From positions 79,174 to 143,173 of the forward strand of contig NZ_BOMV01000006.1 in assembly GCF_016862375.1 (NCBI RefSeq): a stretch of 64,000 bases of DNA, given 5' to 3'. Positions 33,612-41,495 of the stretch are shown piece after piece. The number at the start of each line of letters is the position of its first letter. Within the stretch, counting starts at the first letter, position 1. This stretch comes from Paractinoplanes rishiriensis. GTDB taxonomy: Bacteria; Actinomycetota; Actinomycetes; Mycobacteriales; Micromonosporaceae. The notes under the pieces were generated by a model. The model had not been told where the DNA came from. It ran no database searches and was given only the letters and a program-made list of their open reading frames with translations. The position numbers and the translations under genes are program-made.

Positions 33612-35600
33612 ATGGGCCGATGGTTGGTACCGGCGTTGATCGCGGTGGCACAGCTGGCGTGGTGGCCGGGCGCGGGGCTGCTGCGCGGCACCGAGATACC
33701 ACCGGCTGCCGCCGCGGTGTGGGGCGTCACGGTCGTCGCGGGGGCAGCGGCGTTGTGCTGGCGGCGGCACCGGCCGGTACTCGTCCTGGTGGCGTTGACC
33801 GTGCTGGCCGCGCTGCCGTTTCCGGACGCGTGGGACGAACTGGGAACCTTCGCGCCCGGTGACGCGATGCTGTCCGGCGTGGTCCCGCATTTCGTCGCGG
33901 TGTTCAGCGTGGCGGCCCGCTGTGCCTGGCGCACGACCGCGCTGGTGCTCGGCGGAGTCCTGACGGTGATCGCCGTGGTCATGGCGATGCAGGACGGCGT
34001 CGACCCGGCATGGGCGGCGGTACTCGTCATGCTGGCCGGCTGCTACGGGCTGATCGCTGTCGCCGGGCGCCGCCGCGGGCGGTGGGTCCGGGAGCGGACG
34101 GCGGCCGCGGAGCGTCTGGCCGAGGCTCGGCAAGCCGGTCGCGAGGCGGCCGGGGTGGAGCGGCGACGGCTGGCCCGCGAGCTCCACGATCTCACCGCGC
34201 ACCACCTCACGTCGATCGTCCTCAACGCGTCGGCCGCCGGGATGCTCGCCGGCGAGCGGCCCGAGTTGCGCGCCGAGGCGCTCGACTTCGCGGTGCGCAC
34301 CGGACGCGAAACACTCGACTCGCTGCACCGGCTGGTCGACGTCCTGCCGCTGGAGGCGGCGCCGGATCTGGACGTCCTTGCCGAGGAGTTCCGCCAGTTG
34401 GGCCAGCAGGTGCACACCGACGTGCCGGCCGGCGAGCTGCCGCCCGCGGTCGCCTCGGCGGCGTACGGCATCGCCCGGGAAGCCCTGACCAACACGCTGC
34501 GGTACGCACCGGGCGGCCGGGTACGGCTGGCCCTGGAGTATGCCGGCGACGAGGCCCGGCTGACCGTCGAGGACGACGGCGGCGATGCGCGGGCGGCGGC
34601 GCGCGGCCTGGGCGGCGGCCGCGGATTGACCGGGATGCGCGAACGCGCCCACGCACTCGGCGGGCGGTTGGTGGCCGGGCCCAGGCCCGAGGGCGGCTGG
34701 CGGGTGCACGCCGTTTTCCCCTCGCCGGCCGGTGAGCCGAGCCAGCCGGTGCGAAGGCGCGCCACCCCGGCACTCCTGAGGCTCGGCCCGGTGCTGTTCG
34801 CGCTGGTGTTTCCGATGCTGCAGACCGGCGTTGCCGCGGTCGACGACGGTCTCGGGCCGGCGACGGCGGCGACGATCCTCGCGGCCCAGATCGCGCACGC
34901 CGGGCCGCTGTGGTGGCGGCGGGCTCATCCCTGGACGGTCTTCACCGCGGTGCTCCTCACCGCCTGGCTCGGGCCCGCGCTGATCCTGACCGGCGTGGTG
35001 CCGGGCGAGTTCGGCTGGATGTTCGCCACCGCCGTCGTGGCCGACCTGCTGGCGCTGTACGCCCTGGGCTCGTGGGCCGGTCCGCCGGCGCTGACCTGGC
35101 TCGGTGCGGCAGCCGCGGCGGTGGTGTGGGGACTCGGCCTCGTCACCCTCGCGCTGCACGACCCGAACGTCCCGGGCGACATGCCGGCCGCCGGGGACGG
35201 GCCGGCCTGGGTGATGGCGGGCGGATTCGTCGGCCTGCTGGCCGCCTGCGTGCTGTTCGTGCCGATGTTCCTCTGCTGGTTGCCGGGTTACGCGGCGGGG
35301 CGGCGCCGCATCCGGCGGCACGCCCGCGAGGAGGGCGCGGTCGAGGTGGCGCTGGCCCGGGCCGCCGAGCTCACCCGCGACGAACGCGACCGGCTTGCGG
35401 CCGGACTGCGCGGCGACGTCCTGCGGCATGCGGCCGAGGTGCCGGCGGCGGCCGAGCGGGGCGACCTCGGCGCCGTGGTCGTGGCGGCCCGGCAGTCGCT
35501 GGCCGCCATGCGGGCTCTGCTCGACGGCCTCGGCCGGGTCGCGCCGCCCGTCGCCGAGCGGGATCAGGTGTCGCCCGGCGCTATCAGGCCGCTGCTGTAG
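33612..35600 (+). CDS. Sensor histidine kinase with decayed second kinase half
   Basis: A 662-residue membrane kinase. The first half is a normal NarX/DesK-type kinase: four or five membrane helices, an HisKA_3 helix with the phospho-acceptor His192 (ERRRLARELHDLTAHH) and an HATPase_c domain (REALTNTLRYAPGG, GGRGLTGMRERAHALGG). The second half repeats the pattern with four or five more helices, then ERDRLAAGLRGDVLRHAAEV (591-610), an HisKA_3-like helix in which the acceptor His is replaced by Arg and after which no ATPase follows. It looks like an internal duplication turned sensor or dimerisation module. The end overlaps the convergent response regulator by 37 bp. No regulator of its own is adjacent in the same orientation. 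Confidence 0.85.
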   Translation: MGRWLVPALIAVAQLAWWPGAGLLRGTEIPPAAAAVWGVTVVAGAAALCWRRHRPVLVLVALTVLAALPFPDAWDELGTFAPGDAMLSGVVPHFVAVFSVAARCAWRTTALVLGGVLTVIAVVMAMQDGVDPAWAAVLVMLAGCYGLIAVAGRRRGRWVRERTAAAERLAEARQAGREAAGVERRRLARELHDLTAHHLTSIVLNASAAGMLAGERPELRAEALDFAVRTGRETLDSLHRLVDVLPLEAAPDLDVLAEEFRQLGQQVHTDVPAGELPPAVASAAYGIAREALTNTLRYAPGGRVRLALEYAGDEARLTVEDDGGDARAAARGLGGGRGLTGMRERAHALGGRLVAGPRPEGGWRVHAVFPSPAGEPSQPVRRRATPALLRLGPVLFALVFPMLQTGVAAVDDGLGPATAATILAAQIAHAGPLWWRRAHPWTVFTAVLLTAWLGPALILTGVVPGEFGWMFATAVVADLLALYALGSWAGPPALTWLGAAAAAVVWGLGLVTLALHDPNVPGDMPAAGDGPAWVMAGGFVGLLAACVLFVPMFLCWLPGYAAGRRRIRRHAREEGAVEVALARAAELTRDERDRLAAGLRGDVLRHAAEVPAAAERGDLGAVVVAARQSLAAMRALLDGLGRVAPPVAERDQVSPGAIRPLL

Positions 35601-36220
35601 GCGTACGCGATCGCCTTTGCTCTGTCCCGCAGATCCAGCTTGTCCAGCGCCCGGCCCAGGTGCGTCTTGACCGTGGTCTCGCCGAGGTGCAGGCGGGCCG
35701 CGATCTCGGTGTTCGACAGGCCGCGGCCGACCAGGGCCAGGACCTCGGCCTCGCGCGGCGTCAACTGGTCGAGGGCCGGGTCGCGGGGGCGTTCCCGGGG
35801 TGCGTCCGCGTACCTCGTGATGATCCGGGGAACGACGGCCGGGTCGAGCAGCCCGCGGCCGGCCGCCACCTCGCGGAGGGCGTCCAGCAGTTGCTCGGGC
35901 GGGGACACCTTGAGCAGGAAACCGGCCACCCCGGCCCGCAGCGCGCCGTCGACCAGCACGTCCTCGTCGAACGTGGTGAGCACCAGGACGCGTACCTCTG
36001 GATGGTTTTGACCTATTTGCCGTGCCGCGCCGATGCCGTCGAGCCCGGGCATCCGGGCGTCCATCAGCACCACGTCGGGCCGCAGGCGCTCAACCAGCCG
36101 GACCGCTTCGGCGCCGTCGGCCGCCTCGCCCACCACCTCCATGTCGGGTTCGTCGGACAGCAGCATGCGCAGCCCGGCCCGCATGATCGCCTCGTCGTCG
36201 GCGAGCACCACCCGGATCAT
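35564..36220 (-). CDS. NarL/LuxR family response regulator
   Basis: A 218-residue two-component regulator. The receiver has the acidic pair in VVLADDEA, the phospho-acceptor Asp in VVLMDARMPG, then Thr in LVLTTFD and Lys in FLLKVSPP. The output is a LuxR-type HTH (LTPREAEVLALVGRGLSNTEIAARLHLGETTVKTH). Its ATG overlaps the stop of the kinase gene upstream by 4 bp, so it is the partner of that kinase (36217-37371). Its last 37 bp overlap the convergent duplicated kinase. Confidence 0.94.
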   Translation of the reverse strand: MIRVVLADDEAIMRAGLRMLLSDEPDMEVVGEAADGAEAVRLVERLRPDVVLMDARMPGLDGIGAARQIGQNHPEVRVLVLTTFDEDVLVDGALRAGVAGFLLKVSPPEQLLDALREVAAGRGLLDPAVVPRIITRYADAPRERPRDPALDQLTPREAEVLALVGRGLSNTEIAARLHLGETTVKTHLGRALDKLDLRDRAKAIAYAYSSGLIAPGDT

Positions 36221-37371
36221 CGGGCGGCCCCGGCCTTGGCCAGCGGAAACGTCGCGTCCACCCGATAGCCGCCCTGGTCCCGCGGGCCCGTCTGCAGGTG
36301 GCCGCCGAACAGGCCGACGCGCTCGCGCATGCCGACCAGGCCGTGGCCGCCGGTGCGTCCAGTCGGTTCGCCGGTCCCGCGCCCGTCGTCGGTCACCGTC
36401 AACTGCACCTCGGTTCTCCGGTACGCGACCTCGACCGTGGCCCGGGTCGCCGCGGCGTGCCGCAGAACGTTCGTGAGCGCCTCCTGGACCACCCGGTAGG
36501 CCGACAGGTCCAGCGCCGCCGGCAGCTCGGCCGGCTCGCCGGTGACGGTCAGCTCGACCTCGAGACCGGCGCCGCGTACATGCCCCAGCAGGTCGTCCAG
36601 CCGCCGCAACGACGGCGGCGGGCCGAGCCCGTCCGCGTCGTCCGGCCGCAGCAGGCCCACCACCCGGCGGATCTCCTCGACGCTGCGCCGGCCCAGCTCC
36701 TCGACCTGGGCGAGCGCGTCGCGTTCCACCGGCCGGTCGGACAGCCGGCGCCGCAGCACGCCGGCCTGCATGGTCATCACGCTGACCGTGTGCGCCACCG
36801 CGTCGTGCAGCTCGCGTGAGATGCGGGCCCGCTCCTCGTCGACCGCGGCACGCGCCCGGGCCTCCCGCTCGCGGGCCAGCTCGGCGGCCAGCTCGGCGAA
36901 CTGGTGCGACCGGATCTGCTCGCGCCGCAGCAGCGCGCCCACGCTCCAGCCGAACGCCACCAGCACCCCGAAGAAGACGAACTCCCAGGAGGTCTCGCCG
37001 GTCAGGAAGAGAACGGTGGCCGGCAGCAGCCAGGCGAGCACGGCGGCCGGCCCGGTGCGCCGCGCCGGAGCGCGGAAGGCGGCATGCGCCACCAGCATCA
37101 GCTGGGCGATCAGCTGCGCGCCGCCGACTCCGGGCAGATCCAGGATGGCGATGTACGGGACCACGAGCACCGAGAGCACCATGGCGGTGATCGGCAAGAC
37201 AGCCGCCAGCGGGAAGCACCCGAACAGCACCAGCGCCGCGACGAGCTCACCGGCCCCCGGGCCGTCCGGAACCTTGCTGCCGTTGGTCTCGGCCACCGCC
37301 ACGACGGCCCAGAGCAGGCCGGTGATCAGGCCGGCCAGCAGCCAGTGGCGGCGGGTACGCGGTCCGCGCAC
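36217..37371 (-). CDS. Sensor histidine kinase (HisKA_3 type)
   Basis: A 384-residue membrane kinase with four or five N-terminal helices, a coiled linker (QFAELAAELAREREARARAAV), HisKA_3 helix ERARISRELHDAVAHTVSVM with the acceptor His, and HATPase_c with VQEALTNVLRHA, VTDDGRG and GGHGLVGMRERVGLFGG. It is translated into the NarL-type regulator through an ATGA overlap. GTG 37371 is preceded by AGGAGG about seven bases upstream. The signal is unknown. Confidence 0.93.
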   Translation of the reverse strand: MRGPRTRRHWLLAGLITGLLWAVVAVAETNGSKVPDGPGAGELVAALVLFGCFPLAAVLPITAMVLSVLVVPYIAILDLPGVGGAQLIAQLMLVAHAAFRAPARRTGPAAVLAWLLPATVLFLTGETSWEFVFFGVLVAFGWSVGALLRREQIRSHQFAELAAELAREREARARAAVDEERARISRELHDAVAHTVSVMTMQAGVLRRRLSDRPVERDALAQVEELGRRSVEEIRRVVGLLRPDDADGLGPPPSLRRLDDLLGHVRGAGLEVELTVTGEPAELPAALDLSAYRVVQEALTNVLRHAAATRATVEVAYRRTEVQLTVTDDGRGTGEPTGRTGGHGLVGMRERVGLFGGHLQTGPRDQGGYRVDATFPLAKAGAAR

Positions 37372-37543
37372 GTGCGCACCTCCTTCCTAGGCTCCCGACG
37401 GTAGTGACGGTCCGGCCGCCGCGGATCATCTCCGGGGAGGACGGGTCGTCCTACCCGGGGACGACCCCGCCGTCCGCGACCCCGCCCCACGGTCGCACCA
37501 GGATCGGCCCGGCACGGCGATCCGGACCGAGGGCCTGCGGAAA

Positions 37544-37557
37544 TAGCTTTCTCGGCA
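37544..37557 (+). promoter_or_regulatory. Leaderless -10 box (TAGCTT) before 37557
   Basis: TAGCTT (37544-37549) ends seven bases before the ATG at 37557, with no ribosome binding site between, matching the leaderless spacing seen at other genes in this window. Confidence 0.4.
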
Positions 37558-38243
37558 TGACCACACCGCTGCTTCGCCGCCTCGCCGGAGGCGCTCTGCT
37601 CACCACTCCGCTGCTGCTCTTCGGGGCGATGCTGACGTCGCCGCCGCAGGACGACGACTCCACCGCCGGGTACCTCGCCTCGCTCGCCAAGGACTGGGAC
37701 CTGTCGATCCTGTCGGCGAACCTCTTCCACTACTACTGGGTCGCGATCGCCCTGGCGGTTCCCGCGGTGCTCACTCTGCTGCGCGGCCCCCGCGGCCGGA
37801 CCCTGACGGCGATCGGCGTGGCGGCCACCGCCTTCGGCGCCGTTCAGATGTCCGGCGTGCTGTTCGCCGACTGGATGAACGCCGCGATGCCCGCGGCGAT
37901 CCCGCTCGACCAGGCCGTCACCATCGCCGACCGGGTGATGGGCGACCCGTCGATGATCGTCTGGCTCCGCACCGGCGTCATCCTGGGCATCGCGATGCCG
38001 GCGGTGCTGATGGCCGGCCTGGCCCGCAACGGGGTGATCGGCTGGTGGGCGGTGCCGGTGGCGCTGCTCCCGATGGTCGCCGGCCCGATCGTGGGCAGCT
38101 TCGCGGGCGGCGTGCTCGGGAGCCTGGTGGGTGCGCTGTGCTGCGCGCCGCTGGTGCTGATCGGGGTGCGGCTGCTGAGCCGCACGACCGCCGGGGTGAC
38201 CGAGGCCGAGCGAGCGGCCGATGCGCCGGCCCTGGCCGTCTGA
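37557..38243 (+). CDS. Hypothetical integral membrane protein
   Basis: A 228-residue protein with about six hydrophobic segments and a C-terminal soluble tail rich in Ala and Glu. No family is recognised; short loops (TSPPQDDDSTAGYLASLAKDWD) face outward. It is a single-gene unit with a leaderless-type promoter and a 17-bp stem terminator directly after the stop. It may be anything from a transporter subunit to a stress membrane protein. Confidence 0.75.
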   Translation: MTTPLLRRLAGGALLTTPLLLFGAMLTSPPQDDDSTAGYLASLAKDWDLSILSANLFHYYWVAIALAVPAVLTLLRGPRGRTLTAIGVAATAFGAVQMSGVLFADWMNAAMPAAIPLDQAVTIADRVMGDPSMIVWLRTGVILGIAMPAVLMAGLARNGVIGWWAVPVALLPMVAGPIVGSFAGGVLGSLVGALCCAPLVLIGVRLLSRTTAGVTEAERAADAPALAV

Positions 38244-38247
38244 TCAC

Positions 38248-38285
38248 CAACGACCGTGGTGTCCCGCCGGACACCACGGTCGTTG
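38248..38285 (+). terminator. 17-bp perfect stem terminator
   Basis: CAACGACCGTGGTGTCC (38248-38264), loop CGCC, GGACACCACGGTCGTTG (38269-38285) begins four bases after the stop of the membrane-protein gene. A perfect 17-bp stem without a T-tract. It should stop the plus-strand transcript and probably also the minus-strand one. Confidence 0.75.
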
Positions 38286-38312
38286 CGTTGACCCTTCGGC
38301 CGGGAGTCTTGC

Positions 38313-38337
38313 GGCGGCGGTCTTCAGAACCGCCGCC
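38313..38337 (-). terminator. Hairpin terminator after the kinase-fold gene
   Basis: GGCGGCGGT (38313-38321), 7-nt loop, ACCGCCGCC (38329-38337): a perfect 9-bp stem 34 bp beyond the stop of the minus-strand gene 38372-39526. With the neighbouring 17-bp stem it forms a double terminator between convergent genes. Confidence 0.55.
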
Positions 38338-38371
38338 CCGCCCGTCGGGCAGGCCTCCATGCGAAAGCTGG

Positions 38372-39526
38372 CTACCCGCGGACCGCGGCCAGCACCCGAT
38401 CGAACGTCTCCCGCGTCGTCAGGTGGCCGAGCAGGTGCCGCACGTTGCGGTCGGCGAAGCGGACCTCCTCGGGCTCGCTGGCGTGCAGCGCCACCTCGAT
38501 CTGGCCGGACACGTAATTCTCCAGGCCGATCGCGGTGCCCCGGAACGAGGCCAGGGTCAGTTCCGGCGCCTTGCCGTAGCCGGCCACGAGGGCCCGGGCG
38601 GCCTCGGTGTGCACCTCGCCGCCGGCGTGCACCGACCAGTTGACCAGTGCGAACGCCAGCTCCCAGCTGGGCGGCAGGCCCGCCGCGTGCTCCCAGCCGG
38701 TGACCACCAGGCGGCCGCCGGCGCCTACCCGGACGTTGCCGGGGCTGAGGTTGTTGTGGCAGAGCACCGGCTGCTCGGGCGTGCCGTCGCCCACCTCGGT
38801 GAGGGACGTCAGAGCGGGCAGCGCATCGGTCAGCGCCGGTGCCCACGGCACCTCCTTGGCGGTGGCCAGGTCGGCCAGCTCCGCCCAGCCCCGGGTGGCC
38901 AGCCGCATCGAGCTCCACGGGCAGATCCGGTCGGCCGGGAACCGCAACCGGTGCAGGGCGGCCAAAATCCCGCCGACCGCGTACGTGACGGCGGGGCTGA
39001 CCGGGGCGACCAGCGGCGGGCCGGACTTCACCGACGCGTACAGCCGCCACTGGTGGCCGCCGAGCTCCTCGATCACGTTGTCGGCGGTGCTGCGTACCGG
39101 CATCGGCAGGGTGACACCGGCACCCGCCGCAGCCTCCTGAAACCTCGCGTTCTCCGCACCGTCGGTAGGCGGAAAGACGTCGTCTACCGTGCGGGCCAGC
39201 CACCGGCCGCGGTCGGTCTCCAGCTGCCAGCGGCGGCCCACCTCGTCGGGGCGGGACAGCGACCGCATCGCACCGGCCACTGTGCCCAGTCCGAACCGGT
39301 CGGCGATCTGCTGGGCCAGGGCCGGGTCCGCGACGTCGAAGCGGCCGCGGGTGCGGTCCACCTCGGCCTTCAGGTCGGTCCAGGTGCGGAAGCCGTACTG
39401 CTCGGCCAGCGAAGTCTGCGCGTCGGCGAGTGACGCCTCGGGGCGGATGCCGCGCAGGCCGGTCAGCAGATCCTTGGCCTGACGGCGCAGGTGGTCGAGA
39501 TTGGGGTTGTCGGGCAGCGTCTTCAT
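38372..39526 (-). CDS. APH-fold pseudokinase with actinomycete N-terminal motif
   Basis: A 384-residue protein. Its first about 60 residues (LPDNPNLDHLRRQAKDLL, LAEQYGFRTWTDLKAEV) match a short helical module often found in front of ankyrin or other domains in actinomycetes. The rest is an aminoglycoside-phosphotransferase-like fold. The catalytic loop reads HNNLSPGN (257-264) where active enzymes have HxDxxxxN, and the metal-binding position reads VTGWEHA (Gly277) instead of the usual Asp-Trp-Glu. Both catalytic Asp residues are therefore missing, so it is probably not a working kinase; a binding or regulatory role is likelier. Alignment to family members would confirm the residue register. 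Confidence 0.75.
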   Translation of the reverse strand: MKTLPDNPNLDHLRRQAKDLLTGLRGIRPEASLADAQTSLAEQYGFRTWTDLKAEVDRTRGRFDVADPALAQQIADRFGLGTVAGAMRSLSRPDEVGRRWQLETDRGRWLARTVDDVFPPTDGAENARFQEAAAGAGVTLPMPVRSTADNVIEELGGHQWRLYASVKSGPPLVAPVSPAVTYAVGGILAALHRLRFPADRICPWSSMRLATRGWAELADLATAKEVPWAPALTDALPALTSLTEVGDGTPEQPVLCHNNLSPGNVRVGAGGRLVVTGWEHAAGLPPSWELAFALVNWSVHAGGEVHTEAARALVAGYGKAPELTLASFRGTAIGLENYVSGQIEVALHASEPEEVRFADRNVRHLLGHLTTRETFDRVLAAVRG

Positions 39527-39722
39527 CGGAGCACCTCGCTCATCGCCCGGACTCGCACGGGCGGACAGAGCGCCGGCAACCGTCGCCCAGCCTGAAATCA
39601 GGTTGGGGTGGCTTCAAGCCTTCCGGCGAGTCTCGGCGCGTACCCAACGCGCGCCCTGAGGCTAACCGGGACCGCCACGTCCGTGTCAAGATGTTAGCTT
39701 CGCTGACACCGCTGGGGGGCGT

Positions 39723-41495
39723 GTGTTACTCACCGAGACCGCGCCGGTCGCGCCACCCGTGGCCGGTCGCCGGAGGCGCCTGCGCACCTTCACCGCGCAC
39801 GAGTGGACGCAGGCGGTCATCATGTCCGTGCTGCTCGCCGTGTCGATGATCTGGCTGGCGCCGCCGTACGTGCGCTGGCTCATGTCGGCCGGCACCGCGC
39901 CGCTCGACCCGGCCAGCCCGGTGCGCACCATCATCGGCGACGGCGGCGACCCGACCGGGCAGTCCTGGCAGATCGCGTGGACGGGGCACGCTCTGCTGCA
40001 CGACATCGGCCGGCTGTGGAACACCAACCTGTTCCATCCGGAACCGTACGGGCTGGCCTACACCGACAGCCTGCTCGGCTACGCGCCGTTCGGGTTCGTC
40101 GGCGGCGGGCCGGACGCCGCGGTGCTGCGCTACAACGTCGTCTTCGTGCTGGCCTTCGCGCTCGCCTTCCTGGGCGGTTACGCGCTGGTGCGCCAGCTCG
40201 GCGGCAACTGGATCGGCGCGGCCGCGGCCGGTGCGGCGTTCGCCTACGCGCCCTGGCGGTACGGCCACGACGGGCACCTCAACATCTTGTCCAGCGGCGG
40301 GATCGCCCTGGCCCTCGCCATGCTGGCCCGCGGGCACGGCTGGTCGTTCACCGACGGCTACCGGCCGGAGCGCACCCGGCCCGGCTGGGTCGCGGCCGGC
40401 TGGCTGACGGCGGCCTGGCAGATCAGCCTCGGCTTCGGGATCGGGCTGCCGTTCGCGTATGTGCTCGCCGGTGTCTGCCTGGTGGCCGCGGGCGGATGGC
40501 TGCTCCGGGGCCGGCCGTCGCTGGGCCGCCGGGTGCTGCTGGCCGACGCCGGCGGGCTGCTGGTCTTCCTCGGCGTCACCGGCTATCTGGCCCAGATCTA
40601 CCAGTCCGTGCGTGACCTGCACCCGCAGATCGAACGCAGCTGGGACTACGTGGCGCTGTTCTCGCCGACCTGGAAGGGCCTGCTCACCGCGCCGCGCCCG
40701 TCGCTGCCGTGGGGCGACTGGCACGAGCCGGCCCGCCAGGCGATGGGCAACGCCCCCAACGAAAAAGTCCTGCTCTGCGGGTTCCTCCTGTACGCGCTGG
40801 CCGCCGCCGGACTCGTCATCTCGATCTGGACGATCCGCCAGCGGGTCCTCCTGGCCGCCGGCATCGTCCTCGGCGTGCTGCTCGCGATCGGCACCAACGG
40901 CCCGCTGTACAAACTGGTCTACCTGTACCTGCCCGGTTTCGACGGCACCCGCACGCCCGGCCGGCTGATTCTGTGGCCCACGCTGCTGCTCGGCGTCCTG
41001 GCCGCCGGTCTGCTCACCCAGCTGTGCCGCCGGGCCGCCGCAATGACCCGGGAGGGGTACGCCCGGACCGCCGCGCAGGTGGTGACCGTGCCGCTGCTGG
41101 CCGTGCTGCTGTTCGAGGGCATGCCGAAACTCGACCACGTGCCGGTGCGGATCGCCCCCGCCGTCATGGCCGAGGCGCACGCCCCGCTCATGGTGCTGCC
41201 GTCCGACGAGGGCATCGACCTGAACATCGCGCTGTGGTCCACGGCCGGCTTCCCGACCATGGTGAACGGCGCGGCCGGCATCACCACCCCCGAGCACCAC
41301 GGCATCCGCGAGCTGATGAAGACGTTCCCCAGCCCGCAGAGTCAGCAGAAGCTGCGCGAGATCGGCGTGCGCACCGTCGTGGTGGTGCGGGAGTACGTCG
41401 TCGGGACACCGTACGAGCTGGTCCTGAACGCCCCGGCGACGCCCGGGGTCACCCGGCGCGACGTGGGCGCCGACATCCTCTACACGCTGGACTGA
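39723..41495 (+). CDS. Multi-spanning GT-C/YfhO-like membrane protein
   Basis: A 590-residue membrane protein with about eleven hydrophobic segments and a soluble C-terminal domain. The first outer loop holds TIIGDGGDPTGQSWQIAWTGHAL, an acidic motif at the position where GT-C glycosyltransferases bind the lipid-linked sugar donor, followed by NLFHPEPYGLAYTDSLLGYAPFG. It resembles actinomycete mannosyltransferase-like and YfhO proteins. It may transfer a sugar from a polyprenyl phosphate to a surface glycan or protein. The GTG start at 39723 follows a G-run; GTG 39721 is out of frame. The end overlaps the convergent PpdK-like gene by 16 bp. Confidence 0.75.
   Translation: MLLTETAPVAPPVAGRRRRLRTFTAHEWTQAVIMSVLLAVSMIWLAPPYVRWLMSAGTAPLDPASPVRTIIGDGGDPTGQSWQIAWTGHALLHDIGRLWNTNLFHPEPYGLAYTDSLLGYAPFGFVGGGPDAAVLRYNVVFVLAFALAFLGGYALVRQLGGNWIGAAAAGAAFAYAPWRYGHDGHLNILSSGGIALALAMLARGHGWSFTDGYRPERTRPGWVAAGWLTAAWQISLGFGIGLPFAYVLAGVCLVAAGGWLLRGRPSLGRRVLLADAGGLLVFLGVTGYLAQIYQSVRDLHPQIERSWDYVALFSPTWKGLLTAPRPSLPWGDWHEPARQAMGNAPNEKVLLCGFLLYALAAAGLVISIWTIRQRVLLAAGIVLGVLLAIGTNGPLYKLVYLYLPGFDGTRTPGRLILWPTLLLGVLAAGLLTQLCRRAAAMTREGYARTAAQVVTVPLLAVLLFEGMPKLDHVPVRIAPAVMAEAHAPLMVLPSDEGIDLNIALWSTAGFPTMVNGAAGITTPEHHGIRELMKTFPSPQSQQKLREIGVRTVVVVREYVVGTPYELVLNAPATPGVTRRDVGADILYTLD

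Noticed and set aside
31482..35429. Open frame of 1315 codons on the minus strand
   Set aside because: It is antisense to the MoxR, vWA and kinase genes, is rich in Arg/Gly/His/Gln with no domain, and arises from extreme third-position GC.
38248..38285. Mobile-element end or attachment site
   Set aside because: The inverted repeat starts directly after a stop codon between convergent genes, as expected of a terminator, and no transposase or integrase lies near.
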